DNA of 58,347 nt. It comes from Bacteroidaceae bacterium (GTDB lineage: Bacteria > Bacteroidota > Bacteroidia > Bacteroidales > Bacteroidaceae). Below the pieces are notes generated by a model. The model saw only the letters and a program-made list of their open reading frames with translations, was not told where the DNA came from and searched no databases. Below, piece after piece: positions 1 through 9,520 of the stretch (position 1 is the first letter of the stretch; each line of letters starts with the position of its first letter). The position numbers were made by a program, and so were the translations under genes. Location: positions 1 through 58,347 of the forward strand of contig JAFXZY010000022.1 in assembly GCA_017541025.1 (NCBI GenBank), in the 5' to 3' direction.

Positions 1-310
1 ATTTCCAGATATGGTTGGTTCGTGTCTGGAAGGGGATTCTTTGACAGTAATCCTGTAAAAAATAACAAAATTAGAGATAAAACGATTAAACAATATTAAA
101 ATAACAGCCAATTATTTGGTTTGCAACATAGAAGTTACGAATAAGCGAGAGAAATACCAAATTTATTTGAGTATTTCCGAACGGAAGTAAGTTGGGCGAA
201 AGCTTTTTGAAATGTACATAAAATTGTACGCGTTTTCTTTCGGAGATTTAATATAATGTCGTATCTTTGCAATACAAAGTAACATACCCCGCTAAAAAAG
301 TAGCTACAAC
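1..310. other. Intergenic left edge with a plus-strand promoter
   Basis: No convincing coding sequence is visible in the first 310 bases. A Bacteroidetes -7 box (TATCTTTG) lies at 262-269, 42 bases before the start of the transposase-like gene, and is its likely promoter. The rest is AT-rich and may be the downstream region of a gene outside the window. Confidence 0.5.
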
Positions 311-865
311 ATGCCAACCTCCAAAGAAGAACTTTTGCGCAGAGGATTAAAACCACACGATATTCAGCACAACCAACATCGTCGCGCAGAGTGGCAGGAT
401 TACGGGAGTTGCGGCCTGTATATGATTACCCTGTGCATAGATGGGCGGCATCCTTTCTTTGGCTACTTAGAGGGCAATATAAAAGCAACTCGGGGGACGA
501 CGGACTTCCCCCATATAGTACTCAGCACCCTTGGTCGTACTATTCTCGAAAACGAGCTCCCCAAAATACACCGTTTATACCCGCAAATAGAGATCTGGCA
601 GGCGGCAATTATGCCTGACCACCTTCACTTGCTGTTATACATCAGGGAGCCTCTGCCACAAGGAAAACACCTGGGACATATTATCAGCAGTTTTAAGGGG
701 GGCTGCTCTCGTGCATGGTGGGCACAGACCGCAACAGGGAAGACCGACGCCAACGCGACGGAGGCACCATCTGACTACGCACGTTTCCATCGTCTGAACG
801 ACCTGGCGGAGGAAATCTGCAACACCACAGACGTCACCCTTCTGAACATGACGGGCATCGCGTAG
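311..865 (+). pseudogene. RAYT-like (REP-associated, Y1-type) transposase, internally deleted
   Basis: The product is 184 aa. Residues 1-140 match the N-terminal half of the 416-aa RAYT-like protein at 49318-50568: the same HNxHRRA opening, the same YMIT strand, and the HUH metal motif as PDHLHLLL. After the shared RAWW segment, this protein jumps straight to the C-terminal tail shared with the longer copy (SDYARFHRLNDL versus SDYSRFHSLNDM). About 230 residues are missing, including the segment of the long copy that should carry the nucleophilic tyrosine (GYHDRIVM). It therefore looks like an in-frame deletion derivative that could bind hairpin DNA but not cleave it. It may still be expressed, since a promoter box lies at 262-269. 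Confidence 0.75.
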
Positions 866-871
866 AGGTGT

Positions 872-898
872 CAGGGGCCTGTCCCTAGTCAGCCCCTG
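872..898. repeat. Hairpin just downstream of the RAYT-like gene
   Basis: A 7-bp inverted repeat, CAGGGGC...GCCCCTG, starts 7 bases after the stop codon. There is no T-run, so it is not a classical terminator. It could be a REP-like stem retained next to its transposase gene. Confidence 0.45.
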
Positions 899-943
899 CC
901 ATCTGTACCATTACATACCCTTTAACCTGTCTGCGTCAAACAT

Positions 944-968
944 ATCTGTAAGTCGCAGACTTACAGAT
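944..968. repeat. Perfect 11-bp inverted repeat with 3-base loop
   Basis: ATCTGTAAGTC, the loop GCA, then GACTTACAGAT form a perfect hairpin in the gap between the RAYT-like gene and the sigma factor gene. No T-run follows. It could be an operator, a non-canonical terminator or a REP-type stem. Confidence 0.6.
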
Positions 969-1035
969 AGATACGAATGATCCTGCGAAAATACATTTTA
1001 TTCCCCCTGACATTTGTTGGTTTGGGTAATTAGTT

Positions 1036-1256
1036 GTATTTTTGTGGCGAGAAATAGTATGGTTTACTATCACTGACATGAAAACGAGGTATGGATTAGT
1101 TTCTTTAAGCTGTTTAACATTGCACTTTAATTGCAAGACATAAGAAATATATTTCGCTCGTTTTTATACGTTTTTATAAAAAAAAGGAAAAAGATTTAGA
1201 TTACCATTATATATTTTCCTTAGATTTGGTAATATATAGGTAGAAGAATCAGATAA
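1036..1256 (+). promoter_or_regulatory. Putative promoter and long leader of the first ECF operon
   Basis: A TATTTTTG box near 1036 resembles the Bacteroidetes -7 element. It would give a leader of about 200 bases before the sigma factor start at 1257. The leader is AT-rich, and no small ORF or obvious riboswitch fold is visible. Confidence 0.35.
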
Positions 1257-1853
1257 ATGGAAGCAAAAACAGCAAACGTACTCCAACGTTCACAAGATGA
1301 AACAATGCTCATCGGCCTCATTCTTGATGGCCAGACGAATCTGTTTCGTCAACTTGCCAGCCAGTATGCCGAACGAGTGCTGCAATTGGTTTCACGCATG
1401 ATTACTTCTCCTGAAGATGCAGAGGAGGTGACGCAGGATGCGTTATTGGCTGCCTTCCAGAGCCTGAGACGTTTTGATGCTCAGCAAGCCAGTTTCCCCA
1501 CTTGGCTCTCAGCCATCGCCTACCGTACAGCCTTGAAGTACCTTCGTGACCAGCAGAAAGTGCTCTTTGTAGAGACTGATCAGACTTGGCTCGATTCCGT
1601 TCCAGACAATGAGGCCGATGCGATGCTGAATGATACGCGCCCAGATAGACTGATGTTCTTGGATCAGGCAGTCAGCCAACTGCGGCCAGACGACCAGATG
1701 CTGCTCAGCTTCTACTATTACGACGATAAACCCATTAGAGAAATTTCATACATTACTGGCCGTACAGAAGGCTATCTGCGTTCGCGCTTGCAATGGATAC
1801 GCAAACGTATGGCCCTAACCATAAAAACCCTTGAAGCCGATGAAAAAGAATAA
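1257..1853 (+). CDS. ECF-type RNA polymerase sigma factor
   Basis: This 198-aa extracytoplasmic-function sigma factor has region 2 at about residues 25-95, with the conserved DAEEVTQDALLAAF helix, and region 4 at about 135-190, an HTH with REISYITGRTEGYLRSRL. It would redirect RNA polymerase to a stress or surface regulon. The next gene overlaps it by 14 bases and encodes a single-pass membrane protein, the expected anti-sigma partner, followed by a secreted protein. The same three-gene order occurs on the other strand at 24681-22324 with recognisably related proteins, so the two modules are paralogous. The promoter targets cannot be read from the sequence. Confidence 0.9.
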   Translation: MEAKTANVLQRSQDETMLIGLILDGQTNLFRQLASQYAERVLQLVSRMITSPEDAEEVTQDALLAAFQSLRRFDAQQASFPTWLSAIAYRTALKYLRDQQKVLFVETDQTWLDSVPDNEADAMLNDTRPDRLMFLDQAVSQLRPDDQMLLSFYYYDDKPIREISYITGRTEGYLRSRLQWIRKRMALTIKTLEADEKE

Positions 1854-2493
1854 TCTACTCCAGGATAATGCCCTCCGCTCTATAATGAAACGCAGAGCCG
1901 AAGCAGCTGAGCGTGTGAGACTCTCGGAAGATTTCACCGATAGATTGATGGCAAGCATCGAGAAACAAAAGACTCCCTCAAGGCAGAAAAAACTCTGGCC
2001 TTATGCAGCATCTCTGCTCGCTATTGCTGCCAGCGTTCTCTTAATCCTTGTGTTCCAATATAATAAGGTAGAGCCTGAACAGCAGCCTGTTCTCGCTCAG
2101 CAGACGGAGCAGCAAGAAAGTACTATAATAGAAGAGGTAAAAGAGCCTACGCCAACAAGTGTGCAGGAAACTCCCGTTTTGGCTCAAGCAGAGAAGAAGC
2201 AAATAGCAATTCGGAAGCCTGATGTGTCAATCGCAACCAAAGATACTACGCTCAGCACAGAAGAACCGGTTAATCTTGCCACTACTGCCGACAGCCTGGC
2301 ATACTATCTGACAAAGTTGGAGAATCAGATGGGCGATTGTCGCGACAGCGTTTGTCTGGCTCACCTCAGCCAGCTGATGAGGGCTGATGACAGAATAAAG
2401 ACTTTGGTCAACAAAATTATCCACAAGCAAGTGGAAACAGCCTATCAGGAGGAGATGCTGGTTGATACCACAACAAAATATGTAACATTTTAA
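1840..2493 (+). CDS. Putative anti-sigma factor, single-pass membrane protein
   Basis: The ATG at 1840 gives 217 aa; a TTG at 1831 in the same frame is less likely. Residues 1-50 are charged and cytoplasmic, with an LSEDFTDRLMASIEK helix typical of sigma-binding segments. A transmembrane segment lies at about 53-73. The periplasmic part is Gln/Glu/Pro-rich, then folds into a helical C-terminal region that ends in a hydrophobic tail. The equivalent protein at 23453-24112 has the same layout and also ends in a short hydrophobic strand. The gene overlaps the sigma factor gene by 14 bases, which suggests translational coupling. The function is inferred from position and topology. Confidence 0.75.
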   Translation: MKKNNLLQDNALRSIMKRRAEAAERVRLSEDFTDRLMASIEKQKTPSRQKKLWPYAASLLAIAASVLLILVFQYNKVEPEQQPVLAQQTEQQESTIIEEVKEPTPTSVQETPVLAQAEKKQIAIRKPDVSIATKDTTLSTEEPVNLATTADSLAYYLTKLENQMGDCRDSVCLAHLSQLMRADDRIKTLVNKIIHKQVETAYQEEMLVDTTTKYVTF

Positions 2494-2504
2494 TCCATAC
2501 AATC

Positions 2505-4109
2505 ATGAATATTATGATGAAACGAATTGCAAAAAACGGTTTTCTAATCTTTTTCATGCTGATGGCCTTACCCATTTCAGCCCAGCAGAACAAAGATGTA
2601 AGAGAGATGCAGAAAGCTTGCATGCGTTTCTTGAATGACAAGCATGTAACGCTGACAAATCCGTTATTAACATCTCACGGACAACCTATTGACAAAAAAA
2701 GCATCCACGAGAAAGACAGTACGAAACACGTCGATTTTACTTGCACGGATGCAAAAGTATTGAACCTTCTTCTGCTTGCGTTTATGGGACATTTTGACAA
2801 TGCTGCTTTCCACTACTGTTACTCATTAGCCTCAAAGATAGAGAATAGTGAGATTCTGAAATTCAGTAATGATGGATCATATCTTTTGTTAACAAGTAGA
2901 GAAAATGTATATGTACTTACATTTGAGGAATCTGATAATCTGTCATACGGTTTTTGTCTGATGTGGGATAACTTGCCCGATGGAAGTAAAAAGGGATACC
3001 TTGTCCAGCATGTTGGAAAAGACCCAAAAGTTTTAAAACTTGCAAAAGAAGAGGACTATACCACAATGGATAGCGTGCGAACTGCCATAAAGATTGGTGA
3101 AGAGGTGCAAAGCGAATTGCAATCTATTAATGGAGATGCCCAGAAAGAAATAGACACAACTTACATTGATGGGAAGTGGGCAGTAACCTCGAAATACCAT
3201 CGGGATATCCTGCGAGCGATGGATCACATCAGCGATTATCAGGATGGATTCCCTGCCCTCCATAACAAGGTTCAGGAACTTGTTGAACATAGCAAAGATG
3301 CGAGCGAAGTTCAATTGGCCTCCATAGGCTTTGCCTTGAAGCGCGAAGCATCACGCTACGAGCTGCTGCTCACACCGGAACAGTTTGCCTTGCTTTGGGG
3401 AGGAATCTATAAAATGGAGAATAAAGCCAAAAATGCTGACCCTCAGATTCAAGACTACTTCAAGGCTTCAGAAAACATTCTGCGTGGCAAAATCAATGAG
3501 TCGGTACGTTTGGAATATCACGACGCTAAGCGTCACCAGTTCTTGAAAGATATTGGCTTCACCGTTACGAAGAACGAAGGCGGCCGCTGGTATTATGCTG
3601 TTTCGGGCAAGCATTATACGGGCAATCCTGACTTGGAATACCTTGATGGCTGTTGCGATGAAGATGGTGCATTGAAATATACGGCCGAACACGTTGAGAC
3701 GAACCTTAAGCCGGGCATCTATCGCGTGACAGTTGCAGGACGTGCATCTGGGCATGGCGAATCAGGAGCATTTATCTTTGCCAAAACAAGAGAGGATACT
3801 CTGCTAAAGGAGATTCCTGCCTGCGACGACCGCGGAGGCGATATCTGGCAACAAGCGGCAATACGCGTAAAGGAAGCTGACGAGAAGGGGACTCAAATCT
3901 CACCTAAGGACGTCCGCATAGCATTGGCAAACGGAGGAATGGGTTACGGTTGGAGCCGTATCGTTATAGATAATATCGTCGTGCGCGACGGTAACCTCAT
4001 CTACGGCGTAACCTGCGACCCAGACCTTACAGGCAAAACACTCAAACGGCGCTGGCTCTCTGCCGTGGACTTTGTGCTGGAACGTGTTGGCGATTTGCCT
4101 AAGGAGTAA
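2505..4109 (+). CDS. Secreted protein of unknown function, third gene of ECF module 1
   Basis: The protein has 534 aa with an N-terminal signal peptide (hydrophobic core, then ISAQQ). The first 170 residues align by eye with the secreted protein at 22324-23430, which follows the second ECF module. Shared features are an LLxAF...N...CY...SK block, then a Y-rich strand block ending in a K/D-rich turn. The C-terminal 200 residues look like a beta-sandwich with galactose-binding-like strands (GIYRVTVAGRASGHGE, SRIVIDNIVV). It starts 11 bases after the anti-sigma gene. It may be a surface sensor or effector of the sigma system. No enzyme motif is recognised. Confidence 0.7.
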   Translation: MNIMMKRIAKNGFLIFFMLMALPISAQQNKDVREMQKACMRFLNDKHVTLTNPLLTSHGQPIDKKSIHEKDSTKHVDFTCTDAKVLNLLLLAFMGHFDNAAFHYCYSLASKIENSEILKFSNDGSYLLLTSRENVYVLTFEESDNLSYGFCLMWDNLPDGSKKGYLVQHVGKDPKVLKLAKEEDYTTMDSVRTAIKIGEEVQSELQSINGDAQKEIDTTYIDGKWAVTSKYHRDILRAMDHISDYQDGFPALHNKVQELVEHSKDASEVQLASIGFALKREASRYELLLTPEQFALLWGGIYKMENKAKNADPQIQDYFKASENILRGKINESVRLEYHDAKRHQFLKDIGFTVTKNEGGRWYYAVSGKHYTGNPDLEYLDGCCDEDGALKYTAEHVETNLKPGIYRVTVAGRASGHGESGAFIFAKTREDTLLKEIPACDDRGGDIWQQAAIRVKEADEKGTQISPKDVRIALANGGMGYGWSRIVIDNIVVRDGNLIYGVTCDPDLTGKTLKRRWLSAVDFVLERVGDLPKE

Positions 4110-4136
4110 AAAGTGAAAGAGTGAAATTTTGAAAAG

Positions 4137-4343
4137 ATGAAAAAGACGACAATACTTGTGATACTTGCTCTCATAGGTGCAGTATCGAAGGCGGAGGACA
4201 GGTTGGCATGGATAAGAATTTTCAACTATGGAGAAGATGCTAATCATGGCTACCACTTCCTCATTCTCAATACCATAGGCATAAAGATGTTCTGCTCGCC
4301 GCATAAAGATGTTTTATCCATTGTTAAGAAAACAAAATATTAG
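4137..4343 (+). CDS. Small secreted protein or gene remnant
   Basis: The predicted 68-aa product has a typical signal peptide of the MKKTxxLxxLAL...A type, almost the same as those of the thioredoxin-like proteins that follow. The remaining 47 residues carry no CXXC and resemble nothing I recognise. The signal-peptide similarity suggests a paralog that lost its body by deletion, as clearly happened at 9521-9642. It could also be a genuine small exported peptide. It is followed by an intergenic promoter, so it is not obviously part of the downstream operon. Confidence 0.4.
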   Translation: MKKTTILVILALIGAVSKAEDRLAWIRIFNYGEDANHGYHFLILNTIGIKMFCSPHKDVLSIVKKTKY

Positions 4344-4361
4344 GGAATTCTTGTAAAGTTA

Positions 4362-4393
4362 TTCGGAGATTCCGACGGAACACCCTAACTTTG
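4362..4393 (+). promoter_or_regulatory. Promoter of the thioredoxin-like gene array
   Basis: A -7 box TAACTTTG lies at 4386-4393, with a weak -33-like TTCGG about 20 bases upstream. Transcription would begin near 4400, 16 bases before the first gene. The gaps between the next genes are short and promoter-free, so one transcript probably runs to the terminator at 9654-9686. Confidence 0.55.
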
Positions 4394-4415
4394 TGTCCAT
4401 AAAAACGAAACAATT

Positions 4416-5954
4416 ATGAAAAAGACACTCATCTTCGCATTGCTGGCAATTTTCACAGCGACTATACAGGCTGGGAATCTCGCCGATATGACTGGCAACG
4501 ATTGGCAAGACACCGTTTCATACGCTGCCGATTCCGTAACGATATCATTTCAGTTGGCAAGCAAGAAATCGGGTGAAATGGCAACACTTATCTATCCAGA
4601 TTTTCTAAGTTGTGAGGTAACCACTCTAAAGCCTATAACGGACAAAGATGGGCGATGGACGGTAAAGATTCCTGCCTACCGCACCGTTCACGTACAGATA
4701 TGGGATGGTAATAAGATTCACGGCATTGTGTGGGGTGCAATCAATCTCTTTTGTCGACCTGGGACAATGGCGGAAATTCATCTTGACGACATCAACGACC
4801 GTATAGTTTTCAAAGGCGAGAATGCCGAAGCGCATAATGCCCAGATACAGCATTATCTGAATGTTGACGATTTTCACGGCAGCATGTTCCGTATGGATAT
4901 GCAGGAAGCAGCTAAGGTCATCCGTCGCATTCGTGAGCGCAACTTCCATAACATCGACACGCTTTGTGCCGCTCATCCCAATTTACCAAAGAGATATGTG
5001 GAGTCTTTGCGACAGATGGCCCGATACAGTTTTGCTATGGATATGACGCAGAACGTTATGGGGCATGTGATGGATTCTATCTTATCCATCGTGAAACACG
5101 GCGAAAAAACTTTGCCCAAAGAGCATCTTGCCTTGTTGCACGAAGCAGAAACGCAGGAACTGTTGTTCCCGAGAAGTCCCCTTCCATGCGATGCAGCACG
5201 TTATTTCCACGATATTGTCTGGCTGGAGAAAATGGTTCAAAAAGGTATTGTTAGCGAAGAAATTGACACAGACTCCGATTGGCAACTTCAGGAATTGGTT
5301 ACCAAATATGATGTCATCAATTCCCTCTCTGCCTCACCTGATGTAAAGCAGATAATGAAGAGCGCTTTGGCCCTTCCTTTATGCGAAGATAAGCAGACTG
5401 CAGAAAGAGAGACTTTCCTGGAAGGTCAAATGTCGGCAGAAGTACTTGAAGCTATGCACCGCCTCATTCGTCAGAAGAAAACGGAATTTGCCTCGCTTCC
5501 AGAGGAAGAATTTGCTACATTGGAGGAAACGCCTCTTGACAGCCTGATTGATGGTAAGGAGATATTTCAGAAACTCATTAGTCCCTATCGTGGTCGTGTG
5601 ATATACGTAGATGTTTGGGGCACATGGTGCGGACCGTGTCAGCGTGAGCTGGAACATTTGCCTAAGTTGCACGAAGCACTCAAAGGCTTACCTGTCACTT
5701 ATATGTATCTTGCCAACAACTCTCCTGAAGAACTCTGGAAGAAGGCTGCCAAGCGTTTCGGGCTTGAAGGAACCGACCATGTGAACCTTCTCTTGCCCAA
5801 AGAACAACAGAATGCTGTTGAACAACACCTTGGCGTTCGAGGCTTCCCCACCTACGTTCTCGTCGCCCCTGATGGTACCATCGTCACCAATCAGGCACCT
5901 CGACCCAGCAGCCCTTTAGATGTTCGCAAAGCAATTCAGAAACTTGTTGAATAG
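4416..5954 (+). CDS. Secreted thioredoxin-like (TlpA/ResA-type) protein
   Basis: The protein has 512 aa with an N-terminal signal peptide (cleavage around residue 20). A long, mostly helical and beta N-terminal region precedes a C-terminal thioredoxin domain at about 370-512. The active site is WCGPC, cysteines about 405 and 408. The cis-proline loop is visible as GVRGFPTYVLVAPDG. Bacteroidetes proteins of this layout act in the periplasm or at the outer membrane as disulfide reductases or isomerases. It is the first of three intact paralogs in tandem. The unusual N-terminal extension may recognise a substrate, but this is inference. Confidence 0.8.
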   Translation: MKKTLIFALLAIFTATIQAGNLADMTGNDWQDTVSYAADSVTISFQLASKKSGEMATLIYPDFLSCEVTTLKPITDKDGRWTVKIPAYRTVHVQIWDGNKIHGIVWGAINLFCRPGTMAEIHLDDINDRIVFKGENAEAHNAQIQHYLNVDDFHGSMFRMDMQEAAKVIRRIRERNFHNIDTLCAAHPNLPKRYVESLRQMARYSFAMDMTQNVMGHVMDSILSIVKHGEKTLPKEHLALLHEAETQELLFPRSPLPCDAARYFHDIVWLEKMVQKGIVSEEIDTDSDWQLQELVTKYDVINSLSASPDVKQIMKSALALPLCEDKQTAERETFLEGQMSAEVLEAMHRLIRQKKTEFASLPEEEFATLEETPLDSLIDGKEIFQKLISPYRGRVIYVDVWGTWCGPCQRELEHLPKLHEALKGLPVTYMYLANNSPEELWKKAAKRFGLEGTDHVNLLLPKEQQNAVEQHLGVRGFPTYVLVAPDGTIVTNQAPRPSSPLDVRKAIQKLVE

Positions 5955-5964
5955 AAAACAGAAT

Positions 5965-7995
5965 ATGAAAAAGACACTCATCATTGCTTTGCTGGTGCTA
6001 TTCGCTGTGGCGGGGAATGCAAAGACAATCAAGACAATTAAAACGCCAGTGGCAATGGGGCACAACATTTACGGGGGAGAGCTGATAGCTCGCGAGGTTG
6101 TCATGACCGACACAGCAACTACAGTACGCTTCACGATAGATTACCCTTCGGGAGAGATATTTCAATTCGCCAACGACTGCTACCTCATGGATGAGGACGG
6201 CAAGCGCTACCCGTTGCGCTGCGCCGAAGGTATAGCCCTCAAAAAATGGATTAAGTCGCCCGACAGCCGCCTAACCGACTTCACGATGCACTTCGAGCCC
6301 TTGCCGAAAAAGGTACAGATATTCGACTTCATTGAGGGCGACGACAGCGGCGACTTCAAGCTGTTGGGTATCCACGATATGAAATACAAAATTAAGTATC
6401 CAACGATGGAGGAATTGTCAGAGGCGAATCCATGGACGGTGCCTGCTGACTGGTTCAAGACCGACACTATCACCATCCAAGGCCGTATTGAGGACTACAA
6501 CGCCGAGCGGTTAGGATTTGATATGCTGCACTGTTATTACAAGGATGAGTTCGAAAAGGGAGATGCCGTGCAGGTGCTCAATATTGCGCCTGACGGCACA
6601 TTCTGCAAGAAGTTCAGAATCAGCTATCCCTTCAGTCAACTATTCTGGACAAGGGACTCGAAAACATCATTCGATGAAATTCCATTTTTTGCCCGTCCTG
6701 GCGAGATTATCGATGTTACCGTCCGAATACACGAAGATGGCGGGTTTGATTACGCTTTCAACAGCGGAAGCAGTCGCGATGTAGAGCGATGGCTATGCTC
6801 CAGCGACGAGTACAACGATGTATTCAGGCCGCTTAATTCTTTTAAAGGCAAGTTGGAGGAAGGCAATAAACTGTCCGAGGTTGTCTGGAATAATGCGATG
6901 TATCGCTTGCAGTCGGTGAGCCGCCGCAAGCACTATACGCCGATGGAGATGCAACTGGCATTAGCTGACATTCAGACGAACTTCATAGAACGCTATTTGT
7001 CATACGTCGACAACCATGAAAGCAGCTTGGTAAAATATGAGGAGCGCGACGGTAATTGGCATATAAAGATACTTGACAGCATGGAGTACGAGAAGCTTTA
7101 CGATACCGAGAACTACTATCCGCTGCGCCACATCGACTTCAACAATCCCCTGCTACTTGCAAGTCAGAATTTCCACTACGCTCTCAACCAAATCCAGTAT
7201 GTCAAACCTGTTATGAAAGTACTCTCAAATGACTCGCTGACCGAAAGCCAACGCTATTCCGAATACTATGCAGCCCTACGCCAGACGCTTGGGACGAGAG
7301 ACGACACAATGATGGCCCAGCTTTGCAGTTATAAGGAAATGCTGAACAACTTCAACTATTGGCGCAATAAAAGGGACTTTATCTTGGAACACTTGAAGCT
7401 GCACGGGGTCACGTCCTCCGATTCAATAGGGAGGAAAATGCTTGAGGAGGTTCCTTCTGTGGAGGAGAGATTCAATCTGTTCTTGACTCACATCACCCAT
7501 CCCTACATCCGCCAGAAGGCTAAGCAGTTCTATACCCATAACATGGCGCAGATGGGACTCTCATCGTCCCTGCCTGATGCACCGATGGCCGAGCTCATCC
7601 GTTCGCTCTGTGCCAAGTACCCGGGCAAAATCCTGATGATTGACTTCTGGGGCATGAGTTGCGGTCCTTGCCGCGGAGCCATACAGGCGAGCAAGGAGCT
7701 ACGCGCTGAGATTGCCAAGCGCGATGACGTAAAACTTATATTCATTGCCGGCGAGCGTACCGCAGAGGGTAGTGATGCCTATAAGAAGTATGTGTCCGAG
7801 TGGTTGGCTGACGAGGAAACAGTCTGCGTTACAAACTCCGACTTCGCCCGTCTGCAAGAGTTGTTCCAATTCAATGGCATTCCTCGCTACGAGACCATTA
7901 CGCCTGACTGCCGCCGCGTCCACGATGACCTCCGCATCGATGGTTACGATAATTTCGACTACGAACTGCAAAGACTGTTGGAAAAGTTGAAATAA
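5965..7995 (+). CDS. Secreted thioredoxin-like protein, long form
   Basis: The start is placed at the ATG at 5965, where a signal peptide begins (MKKTLIIALLVLFAVAGNA), giving 676 aa. It lies 10 bases after the previous stop. Residues 30-150 form a beta-rich domain and 150-280 another. The C-terminal thioredoxin domain starts near 540 and has a CGPC site at about 566-569 (WGMSCGPC). The proline loop reads FNGIPRYETI. The coding sequence of the signal peptide is almost identical in DNA to those of the neighbours while the mature parts have diverged strongly. Probably a periplasmic thiol oxidoreductase; substrate unknown. Confidence 0.8.
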   Translation: MKKTLIIALLVLFAVAGNAKTIKTIKTPVAMGHNIYGGELIAREVVMTDTATTVRFTIDYPSGEIFQFANDCYLMDEDGKRYPLRCAEGIALKKWIKSPDSRLTDFTMHFEPLPKKVQIFDFIEGDDSGDFKLLGIHDMKYKIKYPTMEELSEANPWTVPADWFKTDTITIQGRIEDYNAERLGFDMLHCYYKDEFEKGDAVQVLNIAPDGTFCKKFRISYPFSQLFWTRDSKTSFDEIPFFARPGEIIDVTVRIHEDGGFDYAFNSGSSRDVERWLCSSDEYNDVFRPLNSFKGKLEEGNKLSEVVWNNAMYRLQSVSRRKHYTPMEMQLALADIQTNFIERYLSYVDNHESSLVKYEERDGNWHIKILDSMEYEKLYDTENYYPLRHIDFNNPLLLASQNFHYALNQIQYVKPVMKVLSNDSLTESQRYSEYYAALRQTLGTRDDTMMAQLCSYKEMLNNFNYWRNKRDFILEHLKLHGVTSSDSIGRKMLEEVPSVEERFNLFLTHITHPYIRQKAKQFYTHNMAQMGLSSSLPDAPMAELIRSLCAKYPGKILMIDFWGMSCGPCRGAIQASKELRAEIAKRDDVKLIFIAGERTAEGSDAYKKYVSEWLADEETVCVTNSDFARLQELFQFNGIPRYETITPDCRRVHDDLRIDGYDNFDYELQRLLEKLK

Positions 7996-8008
7996 AAAAA
8001 GAACAAAT

Positions 8009-9475
8009 ATGAAAAAGAAACTCATCATCGCTTTGCTGACACTTATCGCTGTGGCGGGGCAAGCGCAGAAGCATCTGCCAGAGATTAGTTATAGCAAGAA
8101 GCCGGCAGTACTGAGCGGCCGCATCATCAAAGATGGGGCGGAAGCGCCCGATACCATATATTTGAGATGCTTGCAACCGTACACTTCGGGGATGGGAGAT
8201 GCTCTTTGGCGAACAGCTGTGCCATTGGATAGTGAAGGAAAGTTCAAGGCGGACATACCCATGCATATAACAACAGCTTGCACGGTTTGGATTGGCGACC
8301 TTCACTTTAATTGCTATGTTGTGCCAGGCAAAGAAGTTTCCTTCATACTTAATCTTAGAAAGCAGAAAAGAAAAGGACTGTCTGCGGCATTGGCCTTCGA
8401 CGGGGAACTGCCCCAGTTCAATCATGATTTTGTCTATGCTCAGGAACATGGTATTGACCCAACTGGCATATATCAGGAAATTGAACAAAAGCGGAACATG
8501 GGGCAATTGCATAGCGAACTGCCAGAAAAGAGCGAGAAGGGGTACTTCGACTATCTGGATGCCACACGCGAGCGAACAGACAAGATAATCGATGCAGACA
8601 AACACATCGGCACAGCTTACCGAGAATTTGCCAAGGCCGTGAACGTATATATGTATGGCTCCATGATTCCTCATTGTGGTCAAGCCATTCAGTATGCAGG
8701 CTTTGACGACGAAGCAGCATACGATGCCCACGCTGAACGCCTTCGAAGTCGCATTGACCAGTATATGCAGGGTGACCCCTGGGCCAATCCAGTGCTTAGT
8801 TACGTCATGTGGCACACTCCAGATACGGGAATTAATTCTTACGTCACGCATCCCATTAAGTTGCCCGATAGCTATCAGCAATGTTATCTGGCATCGAAAT
8901 ACATGGAACAGATAGGCTATCAGAAAATGCTGCTCTCTAAGGCACAGTTGGACACGGTTCGGACACTTATGCCAGAACTGGACTCTGTTGTGCTGGCGTA
9001 TAACGACCGTTTGGAGCAGGAACTATCGTTTATTAACAAGCAGGGGTTGTCCCGCATCTGTTCACTTCCCGATGGAGCCTCAGACACAGACGATATACTC
9101 TCCGTTCTGCTCAAACCTTATCGCGGCCGTCCCGTTCTCCTCGACCTTTGGGAAACCACTTGCGGCATATGTCGAATGGCTTTCAAGGAAATGCACGAGA
9201 AGAAAATGGAACTGGCAGGGCGCATTCACTTTGTCAATATTGCCAGCGAAAATTCCGACTTCGCTACCTGGCAGAACCTTATCCCCAACTATGTCGGCGA
9301 CCATTACCGTCTGACCAAGCAGCAACTTCAGGCTCTCCACCACCAACTCCCCTGTGAGACAAGTGGCGTACCCATTTTTGTGCTTATCAATGCCGACGGC
9401 ACCATCCACCATGCTTTCAGCGGTTGGGGAAACATTGACAAAATGATGAAGGAAATCACCCCAGTGCTTAAGTAA
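8009..9475 (+). CDS. Secreted thioredoxin-like protein with CGIC active site
   Basis: The protein has 488 aa with a signal peptide ending in GQAQ. The C-terminal thioredoxin domain begins near residue 360. The active site is CGIC at about 385-388 instead of CGPC, a change that in this family usually shifts the redox potential. The cis-proline loop is visible (SGVPIFVLINADG). The gene starts 13 bases after the upstream paralog and shares its signal-peptide DNA. It is the last intact gene of the array. Function as a periplasmic disulfide reductase or isomerase is inferred. Confidence 0.8.
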   Translation: MKKKLIIALLTLIAVAGQAQKHLPEISYSKKPAVLSGRIIKDGAEAPDTIYLRCLQPYTSGMGDALWRTAVPLDSEGKFKADIPMHITTACTVWIGDLHFNCYVVPGKEVSFILNLRKQKRKGLSAALAFDGELPQFNHDFVYAQEHGIDPTGIYQEIEQKRNMGQLHSELPEKSEKGYFDYLDATRERTDKIIDADKHIGTAYREFAKAVNVYMYGSMIPHCGQAIQYAGFDDEAAYDAHAERLRSRIDQYMQGDPWANPVLSYVMWHTPDTGINSYVTHPIKLPDSYQQCYLASKYMEQIGYQKMLLSKAQLDTVRTLMPELDSVVLAYNDRLEQELSFINKQGLSRICSLPDGASDTDDILSVLLKPYRGRPVLLDLWETTCGICRMAFKEMHEKKMELAGRIHFVNIASENSDFATWQNLIPNYVGDHYRLTKQQLQALHHQLPCETSGVPIFVLINADGTIHHAFSGWGNIDKMMKEITPVLK

Positions 9476-9520
9476 AGGAAAACTTCGTACAAATACAAAG
9501 ACAAAAAAATATTACAAGGT

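Noticed and set aside
7898-8881. Long minus-strand open frame (327 codons) opposite the thioredoxin-like genes
   Set aside because: It is the antisense shadow of two well-supported genes, with no protein-like motifs, no promoter box and a composition rich in Cys and His.
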